Shown here piece after piece: positions 34,104 through 43,685 of a stretch of 64,000 nucleotides of DNA (position 1 is the stretch's first letter; every line of letters begins with the position of its first letter). This DNA comes from W-Chloroflexi-9 sp045863195 (GTDB lineage Bacteria > Chloroflexota > Dehalococcoidia > UBA2979). The notes beneath the pieces are model-generated. The model worked only from the letters and a program-made list of their open reading frames with translations, was not told where the DNA came from and did no database searches. The position numbers and the translations under genes are program-made. The DNA lies in the NCBI GenBank assembly GCA_045863195.1, contig BTUI01000006.1, forward strand, positions 62,001 to 126,000, written 5' to 3'.

Positions 34104-34815
34104 CGCCCGACGGCGGCTCGCTAGCGCGCAGGCGCTGCTGCCCCTCGATGAGATCGCCGGCGACGTCGTGCGGCTACGCGGCGGTGACGACCGCGCCGTG
34201 CTCGAGGCGGGGTCGGTCAACTTCGCCCTGAAGTCGGAGGCGGAGCAGGAGGCGATCCTCGCCGCCTACCGCCGCTTCCTCAACGCGCTCGCCTACCCCG
34301 TGCAGGTGCTCGTCCGCGTCGTGCCGACCGACGTCGAGGTCTACCTCGACGGGCTGCGCGAGCAGGGCGGTGCCCCTGCCCGACGCGTGACGCGCGGCGA
34401 CCGCACTGCTGACCTCTGGCGGCGGCTTGCCCAGGACCACGAAGCGTTCGTGCGGCGGGTCGCGCGCGAACGCATGCTGCTCGACCGCCGCTGCTACGTG
34501 GTCGTACCCGCGGGCACCGGAGGCGCCTTCGAGCGCGCCGGGATCGCGTGGCCATGGCGGCGTCCCCATCGCACCCCGGCCGCGAAGACAGGTGTCGCCG
34601 CGCGGCGTGCGCTCGCCTTCCGCTGCGCGGAGGTCGCCCAGGGGCTCGCGGCGTGCGGCGTCCCCACGCGCCGGCTCGGCGGCGACGAGCTCGTCGCCCT
34701 CTGGCGGGCCGCACTGGCTGGGGCGCCCGTCATGACGGGCGGCTCCCTGCCGCCGTCCACCGCCGTACTCACCATCCCGCGCACCGAACCCACGCAGGAG
34801 GTGGTTCATGCCTAG
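34093..34815 (+). CDS. VirB4 N-terminal-like companion protein
   Basis: A 240-residue protein lacking any P-loop. The N-terminal half (LLPLDEIAGDVVRLRGGDDRAVLEAGSVNF, then a QVLVRV strand) resembles the N-terminal domain of VirB4/TraC ATPases. The C-terminal half is basic. In many Gram-positive elements this piece is a separate gene upstream of the ATPase-bearing VirB4. It overlaps that gene by eight bases, and the two products may form one complex. Confidence 0.6.
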   Translation: MRPNARRRLASAQALLPLDEIAGDVVRLRGGDDRAVLEAGSVNFALKSEAEQEAILAAYRRFLNALAYPVQVLVRVVPTDVEVYLDGLREQGGAPARRVTRGDRTADLWRRLAQDHEAFVRRVARERMLLDRRCYVVVPAGTGGAFERAGIAWPWRRPHRTPAAKTGVAARRALAFRCAEVAQGLAACGVPTRRLGGDELVALWRAALAGAPVMTGGSLPPSTAVLTIPRTEPTQEVVHA

Positions 34816-36610
34816 AAGACCACGCATCCCCTGGAGGCGGCCGCGCCCGACGGCGCGCTCACGTCACGAGCAGACGTTCGCGCTGGGCGAACGTAGCGCC
34901 GCCGACCTCGTCGCACCTGCCGCGCTTGTCGAAACGCGCGCCGAGCTCGCCATCGACGCAGCAGTGAGCCGCGTCTTCGCGCTCACCGACTATCCCCGTC
35001 AGGTCACGCCGAACTGGCTCGGACGGCTGATCGACTTTGACGAGCCGTTCGACCTGAGCATGCACCTCGAGCCGCTTGACTCGGGCGAGGTGGTGCGGTC
35101 GCTCACCCACCGCCTGGTGGAGCTGCAGTCCTCGCGGATGCTGGACGCGAAGGGCGGGCGGATTGCGAGCGTCGAGCGCGAGGTCGCCTACGAGGACGTC
35201 GAGCGGCTTCGCGACGCACTGGAGCGCGGCGACGAGCGTGTCTTCTCGACCGCCGTCTATCTGCGCCTGCACGGACGCTCGCCCGCGGCGGTCGACCAGG
35301 TAGCGAACCGGCTCGCAGGCGTGCTCGGGGGCCTGATGGCGGGCGTGCGCCCGGCGCTCTACGAGCAGCTGCCCGGCACGCTCTCCTGCCTCCCGGCGGG
35401 CCAGGACCACCTGCGCCGTCGCCGCAACCTCGACACCACGAGCGCCGCGACCATGATCCCGTTCGGATCCAGTCACCTCGCCGTGACGGGCGGGATCCTC
35501 TACGGCGAGAACGTCCACAACCACTCGCTCGTCACGTTCGACCCGTTCGGCGCCGAGCACGAGAACGCGAACAAGGTCGTCTTCGCCAAGTCGGGCGCGG
35601 GCAAGAGTTTCGCCTGCAAGGTCGAGGCGCTGCGCGCGCTCCTGCTCGGCATCGACTACCTCGTGATCGACCCCGAGGACGAGTACGGGCGGATCTGCGA
35701 GGCGGTGGGCGGACAGATGGTCCGCCTCTCCGGCACCTCGGCGCACCACATCAACCCCTTCGACCTCCCGGCGGCAACGGACGACGAGGGCCGCGACCCG
35801 CTCGCCGAACGCGTGCTCGCGCTGCAGGGCCTGCTGGGCGTGATGCTCGCCGACTCCGGACGGCCGCTGGGCCAGGTCGAGCGCGGCGTCCTCGACGCGG
35901 CGCTCTACGAGACCTACCGCCGGGCCGGGATCACCGAGGACCGTGCCACCCATGGACAGCCCGCGCCGCTGCTGCGCGACCTGCTCGCCGTGCTCCGCGC
36001 GGTGGGCGAACCGCACGGGCTCGCGGACCGGCTCGCCCGTTACGTGGACGGGAGCCTCGGACACGTCTTCTCGGAGCGGACCACCGCCTCGCTGGACGCG
36101 CCGTTCGTGGTCTTCAACGTGCGCGACCTCGAGGAGGAACTGCGCCCGGTCGCGATGTACCTGATCGCCGACCACGTCTGGCGCGAGGTCACGCGCGACC
36201 CGCGGCCGCGGATGCTCCTGATCGACGAGGCGTGGACGCTGATGCGTCACGCCGAGGGTGCGCGATTCCTGGCGCAGATGGCGCGCCGCGCCCGCAAGCG
36301 CTGGCTGGGCGTCACCACCGTCACCCAGGACGTGGAGGACTTCCTCGCCTCACCCGAGGGCCACACGGTGCTCGCGAACAGCTCCGTGCAACTCCTCATG
36401 CGTCAGGACAGTTCCACGATCGGCGTCGTCGAGGAGACGTTCGGACTGTCGCGCGGCGAGCGGGAGTATCTGCTCGGCTGTCGCCGGGGCCAGGCGCTCT
36501 TCCTCGCCGGCGGCAACCACGTGGCGATCGCGATCGAGGCGAGCGAGCTTGAGCATGCCCTCGCCACCACGAACCCCGCCGAGCTCGCGGCGGGGCGGGC
36601 GGCGTCCTGA
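34808..36610 (+). CDS. VirB4-like conjugation ATPase
   Basis: A 600-residue AAA ATPase that energises the transfer channel. Walker A is FAKSGAGKS (near residue 262). The following segment LVIDPEDEYGR is the VirB4/TraC family signature. Walker B is MLLIDEAWTLM (near residue 468), and the C-terminal arm includes VTTVTQDVEDFL. The N-terminus is shorter than in classical VirB4 because part of that role appears to be carried by the preceding gene. It is coupled to both neighbours. Confidence 0.9.
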   Translation: MPRRPRIPWRRPRPTARSRHEQTFALGERSAADLVAPAALVETRAELAIDAAVSRVFALTDYPRQVTPNWLGRLIDFDEPFDLSMHLEPLDSGEVVRSLTHRLVELQSSRMLDAKGGRIASVEREVAYEDVERLRDALERGDERVFSTAVYLRLHGRSPAAVDQVANRLAGVLGGLMAGVRPALYEQLPGTLSCLPAGQDHLRRRRNLDTTSAATMIPFGSSHLAVTGGILYGENVHNHSLVTFDPFGAEHENANKVVFAKSGAGKSFACKVEALRALLLGIDYLVIDPEDEYGRICEAVGGQMVRLSGTSAHHINPFDLPAATDDEGRDPLAERVLALQGLLGVMLADSGRPLGQVERGVLDAALYETYRRAGITEDRATHGQPAPLLRDLLAVLRAVGEPHGLADRLARYVDGSLGHVFSERTTASLDAPFVVFNVRDLEEELRPVAMYLIADHVWREVTRDPRPRMLLIDEAWTLMRHAEGARFLAQMARRARKRWLGVTTVTQDVEDFLASPEGHTVLANSSVQLLMRQDSSTIGVVEETFGLSRGEREYLLGCRRGQALFLAGGNHVAIAIEASELEHALATTNPAELAAGRAAS

Positions 36611-37713
36611 TGCCGGTCGACATCGAGCGCGTCAAGGCCGCCCATCCGATCGCCGACGTGGTCGCCGCCCACGACGTGCAGCTGCGGGCCACCGGCCGGC
36701 GCTACATGGGGCGGTGCCCGTTCCATGCCGACGACCGCCCGAGCCTGGTCGTCTACCCGGACACGCAGAGCTTCCACTGCTTCGGATGCGGGGCGTCCGG
36801 TGACGTGATCGACTTTGTCCGCCGGCGGCACGGCCTCGACTTCCGGGGCGCCGTCGACTTCCTCGGCGAGCTCCCCCATGCAGGACCGCACAGTCCCGCA
36901 CGACGCGCGGGGGAGCGCGCGGCGCCAGCACACGATGCGCCTGTCCCGCGTCTGTCGCTCGACGATCGCCTGATCCTCACCGCCGCCTGTGAGGTCTACC
37001 ACGAGGCCCTGCTGCGCACGCCGCTCGCGCTGCGCTACCTGGAGGAGCGCGGCGTCCCGGCATGGCTCGCACGGCGGACGCGGCTCGGCTTCTCCGATGG
37101 GAGCCAGCTCGCCCCCTACCTGAAGCGCCGCCGCCTCAGCCTGCGGCGCGCGGCCGCGATGGGACTCTTCTATCCCGACCGGCAGCACGGCGGCGTCCGC
37201 GAGGCGATGCGGGGCCGGATCGTGATCCCCGATCTGCGCGCCGGGCACTGCGGTTGGATGACCGGGCGCATGCCGGCGAGGGGCGCCGACGTCCCCTACC
37301 TCGGGCTCGCGCTGCCGCGTCCGCTGCTCGGCTATGAGGCCGTGCGGGGACGGCAGCGGGTCTTCCTGACCGAGGGGCCGTTCGACTGGCTGACGCTGGT
37401 GGGCTGGGGGCTGCCGGCCTGCGCGCTACTCGGCACCCAGCCGGGTGCGCGCACGCTGCGCCTCCTCGACCGCGCCCGCTCCGTGGTGCTGGTCCTCGAC
37501 GGCGACGAGCCCGGCCGCACCGCCGCCGCGCAGCTCGCCGAGGCGCTCGGCGCACGGGCGAGCGTGATCGAGCTCCCCACCGGCGTGAAGGACGTGAACC
37601 AGCTCGCACAGCAGGCCGATGGACGGGAGACGTTCTTTCGCCTGCTCGACCAGGCGCAGGGGCGGGAGGAGCCTGGGAAGGGAGCGACGCGTGATGTGGC
37701 GCCGGCGCACTGA
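36610..37713 (+). CDS. CHC2 zinc-finger DnaG-type primase
   Basis: A 367-residue short primase. The CHC2 zinc-binding domain is at residues 36-75 (CPFHADDRPS, then FHCFGCGASG), and a TOPRIM domain lies near residues 250-330 (TEGPFDW, then VLDGDEPGR). It lacks the helicase-binding C-terminus of chromosomal DnaG. In a conjugative element such a primase would synthesise primers on the transferred single strand. It overlaps the coupling-protein gene by 20 bases. Confidence 0.87.
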   Translation: MPVDIERVKAAHPIADVVAAHDVQLRATGRRYMGRCPFHADDRPSLVVYPDTQSFHCFGCGASGDVIDFVRRRHGLDFRGAVDFLGELPHAGPHSPARRAGERAAPAHDAPVPRLSLDDRLILTAACEVYHEALLRTPLALRYLEERGVPAWLARRTRLGFSDGSQLAPYLKRRRLSLRRAAAMGLFYPDRQHGGVREAMRGRIVIPDLRAGHCGWMTGRMPARGADVPYLGLALPRPLLGYEAVRGRQRVFLTEGPFDWLTLVGWGLPACALLGTQPGARTLRLLDRARSVVLVLDGDEPGRTAAAQLAEALGARASVIELPTGVKDVNQLAQQADGRETFFRLLDQAQGREEPGKGATRDVAPAH

Positions 37714-40201
37714 CGCGCACCCCCTCGCCGAGATCGTGCCCCCGCGCGCGCTCGAAGCGAGCATGAGCGCCGCGCGCGGCATGCTCGGGGCGCTCTCCGG
37801 CGACGCCCTCGAACTGGAGGTCGTGGTCGGAACCGGTGGGCCGCGCTGGTACGTCCGGGCCGCGGACGCGTCCACACTGGAGCGCGCGCTCGCCCAGTTG
37901 CGCGCCGCCTATCCGCAGGCCGCGGTCGAGCAGTCGGCCGACGATCCCGCTCAGATCCAGCCGGGCGAGCATGCGATTAACGTCGAGTTGCGGCCGGCGG
38001 CAGACCCGGCGCTCCCGCTCCGCGTGGACTGGCGCTACGAACGAGATCCGCTCGCCGGGGTGCTCACCGCGGTCGATCCGGCCGCCGGGGAGCGCATCGT
38101 CTGTCGCCTCTCGCTCGCACCGGGCTCGCCGCGCGAGGCCGACCGCATCCGGCGACGAGAAGAGCAGCCCACCTACGCACGGCGCGAGTACGAGCGCGGT
38201 ACCCCCGGCAGCCTCGGCCCGATCGTCGCCCTGATGGCGCTCGGGGCCGGTGGGCTGCAGGCCTGGACCTGGTACGGGGCCCGCGAGTGGGCGCTGCTCG
38301 GCGCCGCGGCCGCAGGCGGACTGGTCGTGCTGCCGCTGCTCGCCGCGGCCGCCGTGCGGCTCTTCCGCGGCAAGGAGCCGCTGCCGCGCACCGTGGTGGC
38401 GACGAAGCTCGCCGCGCCGCTCGTCTCAGCGCGGCTGAGCGTGACGGCGTGCGGGCCAGACCCGCAGCGCCTGCGGGCGCTCGTTGCGCAGGTCGCGAGC
38501 GCGTACTCCGCCTACGACGACGCGTCCGGCGGAGGGCTGCGAGCGGGGCCACCGCGGCGGACCGATGGGCGTGGGCGCGGGCGGTACGCGCTGGTCCTCA
38601 GCACGGCCGAGTTAGCGGCGCTCTGGCACCTGCCGGACGCCGCCGACGCACCCCCGCGCGTGCGCCGGACGACGGCGCAGCGACTCGCACCCGCACCTGG
38701 ACACGCCTCCCACGGTGTGCGCGTCGGCGTGTCGCCCGCGGGGCGGGTGCACGAGCCCGTCCACCTCCCCGAACCGCTTCTCCACCGCAACCACTTCATC
38801 GTCGCCAAGACGCGGCGCGGAAAGTCGACGCTGCTGCGGCACATCGCGGGCGGGCTCATGGAGCGCATGGCGAGCGGCGCCGACGACACGGCACTGGTGG
38901 TGGTCGACCCCCACCAGGACCTCGCCGAAGCCGTGCTCGCCTCCGTCCCCGACGCCCTCGTCGCGCGGACGGTCTACCTCGACTTCGCGCACCTCGCACG
39001 TCCCGTTGGCCTCAATCTGCTCGACGTCGCGCTGTTCCCCGACCGCGACCGCACGGTCGAACACATCGTCACGATGATGAACCGGCTGTGGCCCGACAAC
39101 TGGGGGCCACGCATGGAGGGGGCGCTCCGCGCCTCCCTCTCCGCCCTCCACGAGCTCAACACCCAGCGCTCGCGGGTGGAGCAGTTCACGCTGCTGGACG
39201 TCGCGCCCTTCCTCACGGACGCGCGCATGCGGCGGCAGCTCCTGCCCGACGTCAGCGACCTCGCGGTGCGGGCCTGGTGGCGCGACAACTACGACCGCGC
39301 CGGTAAGACGCTGCAGCAGCAGACCGCCAACCCCGTCACCAGCAAGATCGGCCGCTTCACGGTGACAGAGGCGAGCCGCCTGGTCTTCGGCCAGCCGCGC
39401 TCGACCTTTGACCCGCGGCAGGTGATCCGCGACGGCGGCGTGCTGATCGTGAACACCGCGGTGGGGAGGCTCGGGGAGGGCGCCGCGAGCCTCGTTGGCG
39501 CCACCACCCTCAACCTGCTCGGCCTGCTGCTCGAAGAACAGGTCGCGCTCCCGCCCGAGCAGCGCCGCCGCGTCGTCCAACTCGTCGACGAGTCGAGCAC
39601 GCTGGGCGCCGTCGACTACCCGCGGATGCTCTCCGAACTCGGCAAGTACGGCGCCTCCTTCACGCTCGTCACGCAGTCGCTCTCGAAACTCGATGCGGTC
39701 GACCGCGAGCTGTTGCCGACGATCCTCGCGAACAGCGACGGACTGACGGCATTCCAGTGCAGCGCCGAGGACGCACGACGCCTGATCCCCGAGCTGGGCG
39801 GTGGCCTCGAGGTCGAAGACCTGGTCTCGCTCGACGATTTCTCGGCCTACGTGCGCTGGTGGGACGGCTTCGCGCGCCCGCCCGCGTTCACGCTCAGCGT
39901 CAACCCGCCCCCGCCATCCGATACGACCCGGGTTGAGGCGATCGCGCGGCGCTCCGCGGAGCGCCACGGCCGGGATCGCGAGCAGGTGGTGGCCGAGGTG
40001 ATGGACGTGCTCGCTCAGCGGCTGGCGCCGGAGCCGCCGGACGGGCGCGAGCGCCTGACGGCGGAGGAGCTCGCCCGCGCGATGCGGGAGGGGACGACTC
40101 CCCTGGAGGAACCGCAGCCGACCGGGCGGCATGAGCTCCCGGAGGACAGCGGCACGGCCGGGAAGTCCGCCCGAGGCAACAACCGGAGGAGGCAGGCTTG
40201 A
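37694..40201 (+). CDS. TraG/VirD4-like coupling ATPase
   Basis: An 835-residue membrane-associated ATPase. Two hydrophobic segments (about residues 178-215) precede the motor domain. Walker A is AKTRRGKST (near residue 373). A VVVDPHQDL segment follows, and Walker B is VQLVDESSTLG, with TLVTQSLSKLD after it. The C-terminus is a charged helical tail. These features fit the TraG/VirD4 family that brings DNA to the channel. ATG 37694 is used, inside the primase tail. Confidence 0.82.
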   Translation: MWRRRTDAHPLAEIVPPRALEASMSAARGMLGALSGDALELEVVVGTGGPRWYVRAADASTLERALAQLRAAYPQAAVEQSADDPAQIQPGEHAINVELRPAADPALPLRVDWRYERDPLAGVLTAVDPAAGERIVCRLSLAPGSPREADRIRRREEQPTYARREYERGTPGSLGPIVALMALGAGGLQAWTWYGAREWALLGAAAAGGLVVLPLLAAAAVRLFRGKEPLPRTVVATKLAAPLVSARLSVTACGPDPQRLRALVAQVASAYSAYDDASGGGLRAGPPRRTDGRGRGRYALVLSTAELAALWHLPDAADAPPRVRRTTAQRLAPAPGHASHGVRVGVSPAGRVHEPVHLPEPLLHRNHFIVAKTRRGKSTLLRHIAGGLMERMASGADDTALVVVDPHQDLAEAVLASVPDALVARTVYLDFAHLARPVGLNLLDVALFPDRDRTVEHIVTMMNRLWPDNWGPRMEGALRASLSALHELNTQRSRVEQFTLLDVAPFLTDARMRRQLLPDVSDLAVRAWWRDNYDRAGKTLQQQTANPVTSKIGRFTVTEASRLVFGQPRSTFDPRQVIRDGGVLIVNTAVGRLGEGAASLVGATTLNLLGLLLEEQVALPPEQRRRVVQLVDESSTLGAVDYPRMLSELGKYGASFTLVTQSLSKLDAVDRELLPTILANSDGLTAFQCSAEDARRLIPELGGGLEVEDLVSLDDFSAYVRWWDGFARPPAFTLSVNPPPPSDTTRVEAIARRSAERHGRDREQVVAEVMDVLAQRLAPEPPDGRERLTAEELARAMREGTTPLEEPQPTGRHELPEDSGTAGKSARGNNRRRQA

Positions 40202-41364
40202 CCGATCAACCTCAGCGGGCGACACAGGCGATCGGCTGGCTGCTCCGGCAGCCGTTCCACGGCGAGCGGGAGGTCGGCCGGCTGCTGGGGTGCGCGGAGC
40301 ATGACGCCCGCCACCTCCTGCAGGAACTGACGCGGCGCGGGTGCGTTGACTGGGTCGAACCGGGATCTCCCGACCTCGAGCGCCGCCGGCGCTACTTCGT
40401 GACGGAGGACGCCGTCGCCGCCTGGTGTGCAGCACGGGAAGTCCCCATCGCGACGCTCGCGCAGGTCGTGCCCGTCGGACGCAATGACCTGCTTCGGCGC
40501 ATCGCGAGCATCGAGGTCACGGCCGGGGTCAATCACCTCTGCGCGGCGCTTGCGGACGAGCTGCGGCGCGCGGGCCACGCCGAACTCGTCGACGCGCGCT
40601 CGCTGCCGCTGGGCGGGCCGGCAGCGGCGCGCTGGTGGCTGCCCGGCGTCGACGGCTACGGATGCCTGCGGGCAGGACGGCTCTCCGCGCCGTTCCTGGT
40701 CGTCTGGGACCGCGCGGCCGCCCCCGACGTCCACCGCCGCCGGCGTGCCGGCTTCTGGCGGCGGGAGGCGGCGAAGGTGCGGGGCCACTGGGGGAGGGCC
40801 GGCCTGCCGCCGCTGCTCATCGTCTGTCGCACGATGCGCGAGGTCGCCGTCTGGCGCGGCGCACTCACGGATCAGGCCGACGGCGAGACGCCACCGCTCG
40901 GAGCGTACTTCACCACGCGGCCGGCGCTCCGCGAACACGGGGCCGCCGGGCCGATCTGGCAGTCCGCTACCAGCGAGGCGGGGCGACTGATCGGGCTGCT
41001 CGGGTGGGGGCCGGAGCCGCCCGCGCCGGCGCTCCCGCTCGTCGACGTGCTTGCCGACCTGGAACCGCGCGGCCGCCAACGGCAGGGGGCGCTCGGGCGG
41101 TGGGCGGCGCAGCACGCGACGACGGAGCACGCCCGCGCGCGCTGGCAGCACGCCTCCGCCCTGGCGCTGGCCACCCGCCCCGGCGAGCAGACGCTGCTCG
41201 GCTGGATCGCGCGGCATCCGCTGCTCGCGGCGTCTGACCTGGCCGAATTGCTCAACGAGCCCGCGGCGCTCATCGAGCGGCAACTGGAGCGGCTCCTGCG
41301 CTGCCGCGTGGTCGCGCCGGTGCCTCCGCATCAACCCATGACGACCGAAGGAGCGACTGCATGA
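40198..41364 (+). CDS. Replication-relaxation-type protein, winged helix
   Basis: A 388-residue protein starting at TTG 40198, overlapping the coupling ATPase stop by four bases. The N-terminal part is a winged-helix-like segment (AIGWLLRQPFHGEREVGRLLG, ending in a YFVTEDAVAAW wing). The middle shows the FLVVWDRA strand typical of the replication-relaxation family (PF13814). A second helical DNA-binding-like part lies at the end (LLGWIARHPLLAASDLAELL). Such proteins are found with Gram-positive plasmids and conjugative elements and may start DNA processing. Confidence 0.65.
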   Translation: MTDQPQRATQAIGWLLRQPFHGEREVGRLLGCAEHDARHLLQELTRRGCVDWVEPGSPDLERRRRYFVTEDAVAAWCAAREVPIATLAQVVPVGRNDLLRRIASIEVTAGVNHLCAALADELRRAGHAELVDARSLPLGGPAAARWWLPGVDGYGCLRAGRLSAPFLVVWDRAAAPDVHRRRRAGFWRREAAKVRGHWGRAGLPPLLIVCRTMREVAVWRGALTDQADGETPPLGAYFTTRPALREHGAAGPIWQSATSEAGRLIGLLGWGPEPPAPALPLVDVLADLEPRGRQRQGALGRWAAQHATTEHARARWQHASALALATRPGEQTLLGWIARHPLLAASDLAELLNEPAALIERQLERLLRCRVVAPVPPHQPMTTEGATA

Positions 41365-42074
41365 ACCACGACGATCGTGACAACCACGACGAGGACGTCC
41401 GCTTCGTCCTCACCGAGCAGGGGATGCGGTTTCTCGCCGCCCGTGCAGGCGTCCCGCCCTCCACGTTCGGGGAGCACGGCGCCGTGACATACGTGAAGGA
41501 GGCGGACCAGAATCACCCCGCACGCGCGGTGCGCCACGTGGAGCACACGCTCGGCCTGAACCACTTCATGGTCCGGCTGGCGCGGGACGCGCGGGCATGC
41601 GGCATGCGGCTTGCCGAGTGGCGCAACGAGGCGGAGTCGACGTGCCGCTTCGTCGACGAATCGGGGCAGCCGGCATGGATCCGACCCGACGCCTCCGGCC
41701 TGATCGGCATCGGCGACGAGCGCCTGCCGTTCCTGGTCGAGTACGACCGTGGCACGCTCGACGCCGGCGACTATCGGGGCAAGTTCGAGGGCTACCGGCG
41801 CTACTACGCCAGCGAAGCCTGGCGGGCGGGGCACACGCACCAGCCAGCGCTGCTGTTCGTCTGCACCGACGACCGCGCCGCCGAACGCGTGAGCAGCGCA
41901 GCGGGGCCCGATGAGCACGGCATCCCGCTGCTGCTGACAACGGAGTCGCGCTCAACTCGCCACGCGGGCAACCCGGACGGGTGTGTCGGCGCGGTGTGGC
42001 GGCGGCAGGTGCCGGGAGGGGAGTTGGTGCGCTGGCCGAGTGTTCTGGAGCCGGGAGGCGTCCATGGCGACTGA
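41361..42074 (+). CDS. Replication-relaxation family protein (nuclease-like core)
   Basis: A 237-residue protein coupled by ATGA to the preceding gene. A wing-like RFVLTEQGMRFLA opens it, and the centre has the family core HVEHTLGLNHFMVRL, then LPFLVEYDRGTLDAGDYRGKF, which resembles a restriction-endonuclease fold (E..D...K). It looks like the second half of a replication-relaxation protein whose first half is the previous gene, which suggests a split or duplicated initiator. Confidence 0.65.
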   Translation: MNHDDRDNHDEDVRFVLTEQGMRFLAARAGVPPSTFGEHGAVTYVKEADQNHPARAVRHVEHTLGLNHFMVRLARDARACGMRLAEWRNEAESTCRFVDESGQPAWIRPDASGLIGIGDERLPFLVEYDRGTLDAGDYRGKFEGYRRYYASEAWRAGHTHQPALLFVCTDDRAAERVSSAAGPDEHGIPLLLTTESRSTRHAGNPDGCVGAVWRRQVPGGELVRWPSVLEPGGVHGD

Positions 42075-42261
42075 GCCGGAACCGACGAACCGTGCGCATG
42101 CTCGTGAGCGGTCGACGCCGGAGGTCCATGCGACATGGCGTCGCGGGGCTCGCACGAAGGCGTGGGATGAACTGTGGCGGTGGTTGCTCTCTGACCCCCC
42201 GCGACCCGATGAAAGCGCAGAGCAGAGCATCGATCCCGTCGACGAGGCGGAGCCAGGCTAG
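42064..42261 (+). CDS. Small hypothetical protein at end of transfer operon
   Basis: A 65-residue basic then acidic protein with a WDELWRWLL core. ATG 42064 overlaps the preceding stop by 11 bases and follows GGGAGG, so translation is plausible. No family recognised. It may be an accessory to the replication-relaxation proteins. Confidence 0.45.
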   Translation: MATEPEPTNRAHARERSTPEVHATWRRGARTKAWDELWRWLLSDPPRPDESAEQSIDPVDEAEPG

Positions 42262-42291
42262 TGACGGATCCTTGCAAGCAGTCATCCATTA

Positions 42292-42342
42292 GGAAAGGTT
42301 AGCGACTATCCTTTCTTAACGGCTCTCATGTCGAAAGGTTAG
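42292..42342 (+). promoter_or_regulatory. Triple operator of the fic gene
   Basis: Three copies of the ten-base box GAAAGG(T/A)TAG lie at 42293-42302, 42306-42315 (inverted) and 42333-42342 (direct). The first two make a palindrome-like pair. The third ends two bases before the fic start codon and supplies its AAAGG ribosome site, so a bound protein would block translation start as well as transcription. The local sequence is AT-rich compared with its surroundings, as expected for a promoter. Confidence 0.65.
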
Positions 42343-42344
42343 CC

Positions 42345-43532
42345 ATGGGCGGGCGCTACATACGGCGCGTCTGGGAACACGATCCGACGATCTATGCGCC
42401 GGCTTCCTACCGCCGCGCATGCAGCTACGAGGCGTTCATCCCGGACCCGATCGCGGGAGTCCCAGTTGGACTGTCCGGAGACACCATGGGGGTGCTCTCG
42501 GAGGCTGAACAGGCGATCGCTGCGCTCAATCAGGCTGCGGCACCGGAGCTTGCCCCGCTCGCACGCCTCCTGCTGCGGACGGAGTCGATCGCCTCCTCGA
42601 AGGTCGAGGGGATGCAGGTCGACGCCCGGACGCTGGCCCGCGCGGAGGCGGCACAGGAAGGTGGCCGCACCATCGGGGCTGAGGCGACCGAGATCCTCGC
42701 GAACATCGACGCGATGGAGTTCGCCATCGAGCGCGCCGCTGAGGGGGCGGCGATCCGGCCCGAAGACCTGCGCGACATTCACCGCGTCCTGCTCGCTCGA
42801 GACGACGGAGCACGGCAGCCCGGCGAGTTCCGCGACTCCCAGAACTGGATCGGCGGCAACAACTACAACCCATGTGGCGCCGACTTCGTGCCCCCTCCAC
42901 CAGAAGAGGTCGAGCGGCTCATCGCCGACCTCTGCGACTTTTGCAACGACGGCGTCCTGCCGCCCCTGCTCCAGGCGGCCATCGCGCACGCTCAGCTCGA
43001 GACCATCCACCCCTTTGCCGACGGCAACGGGCGGACGGGGCGCGCACTGGTCCAGGTGATCCTCCGCCGGCGCGACCTGTCGCCTGCGTTCGTACCGCCC
43101 ATCAGCGTGATCCTCGCCGGTCAGCGGGAGCGGTACATCAGCGGCCTGACGGCGTTTCGGGAGGACCGGCTCGCAGAGTGGATCGAGATCTTCGCGTCGG
43201 CGGCAGCCGCGGCCGGGCGGCTCGCGGATCGGTATCGAGGACTCGTCGCCGATCTACAGGACCAGTGGCGCGAACGGCTCCGTGAGCAGTCCAACCCCCG
43301 ATCGGACGCTGCCGCCTGGGCGATCATCGACGCGTTGCCTGCGCTGCCGATCCTGAACGTCCCACTCGCCGTCCTCGCCACGCGGCGGACGCGCCCGGCC
43401 GTCGCAAATGGCGTCGACCAGCTGGAGGCCGCCGGGATCCTCATCCCCGTCAGCGCCTCGCGACGCAACCGCGCCTGGGAGGCCGAGGGGCTCCTCGATC
43501 TGGTGGTCCGATTGGAGGCCGGCGAACGGTAG
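42345..43532 (+). CDS. Fic family protein (AMPylator-type)
   Basis: A 395-residue Fic-domain protein. The catalytic loop is HPFADGNGRTGR (from about residue 222). An N-terminal inhibitory motif of the (S/T)xxxE(G/N) type is present as SSKVEG near residue 88, so the same chain holds its own brake. A flap-like IGGNNYNPCGADFVPPPP segment and a C-terminal winged helix (ALPILNVPLAVLATRRT onward) follow. Fic enzymes usually transfer AMP to hydroxyl residues. The C-terminal helix may bind the operator just upstream, giving autoregulation. Confidence 0.88.
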   Translation: MGGRYIRRVWEHDPTIYAPASYRRACSYEAFIPDPIAGVPVGLSGDTMGVLSEAEQAIAALNQAAAPELAPLARLLLRTESIASSKVEGMQVDARTLARAEAAQEGGRTIGAEATEILANIDAMEFAIERAAEGAAIRPEDLRDIHRVLLARDDGARQPGEFRDSQNWIGGNNYNPCGADFVPPPPEEVERLIADLCDFCNDGVLPPLLQAAIAHAQLETIHPFADGNGRTGRALVQVILRRRDLSPAFVPPISVILAGQRERYISGLTAFREDRLAEWIEIFASAAAAAGRLADRYRGLVADLQDQWRERLREQSNPRSDAAAWAIIDALPALPILNVPLAVLATRRTRPAVANGVDQLEAAGILIPVSASRRNRAWEAEGLLDLVVRLEAGER

Positions 43533-43685
43533 GGGCGTGAACGATCGGTCTCGGTTCATACATCGCCCGCCGAGAATTGCGCGTCCCACCGGCCAAGCTG
43601 CACCACTGATGTATCGGGTGCCACTAGGCGCGAGGGAGGGCAGGCGCACCGTCCGTATCATCGGTGGGCAGCGGAGGCAGCACCG

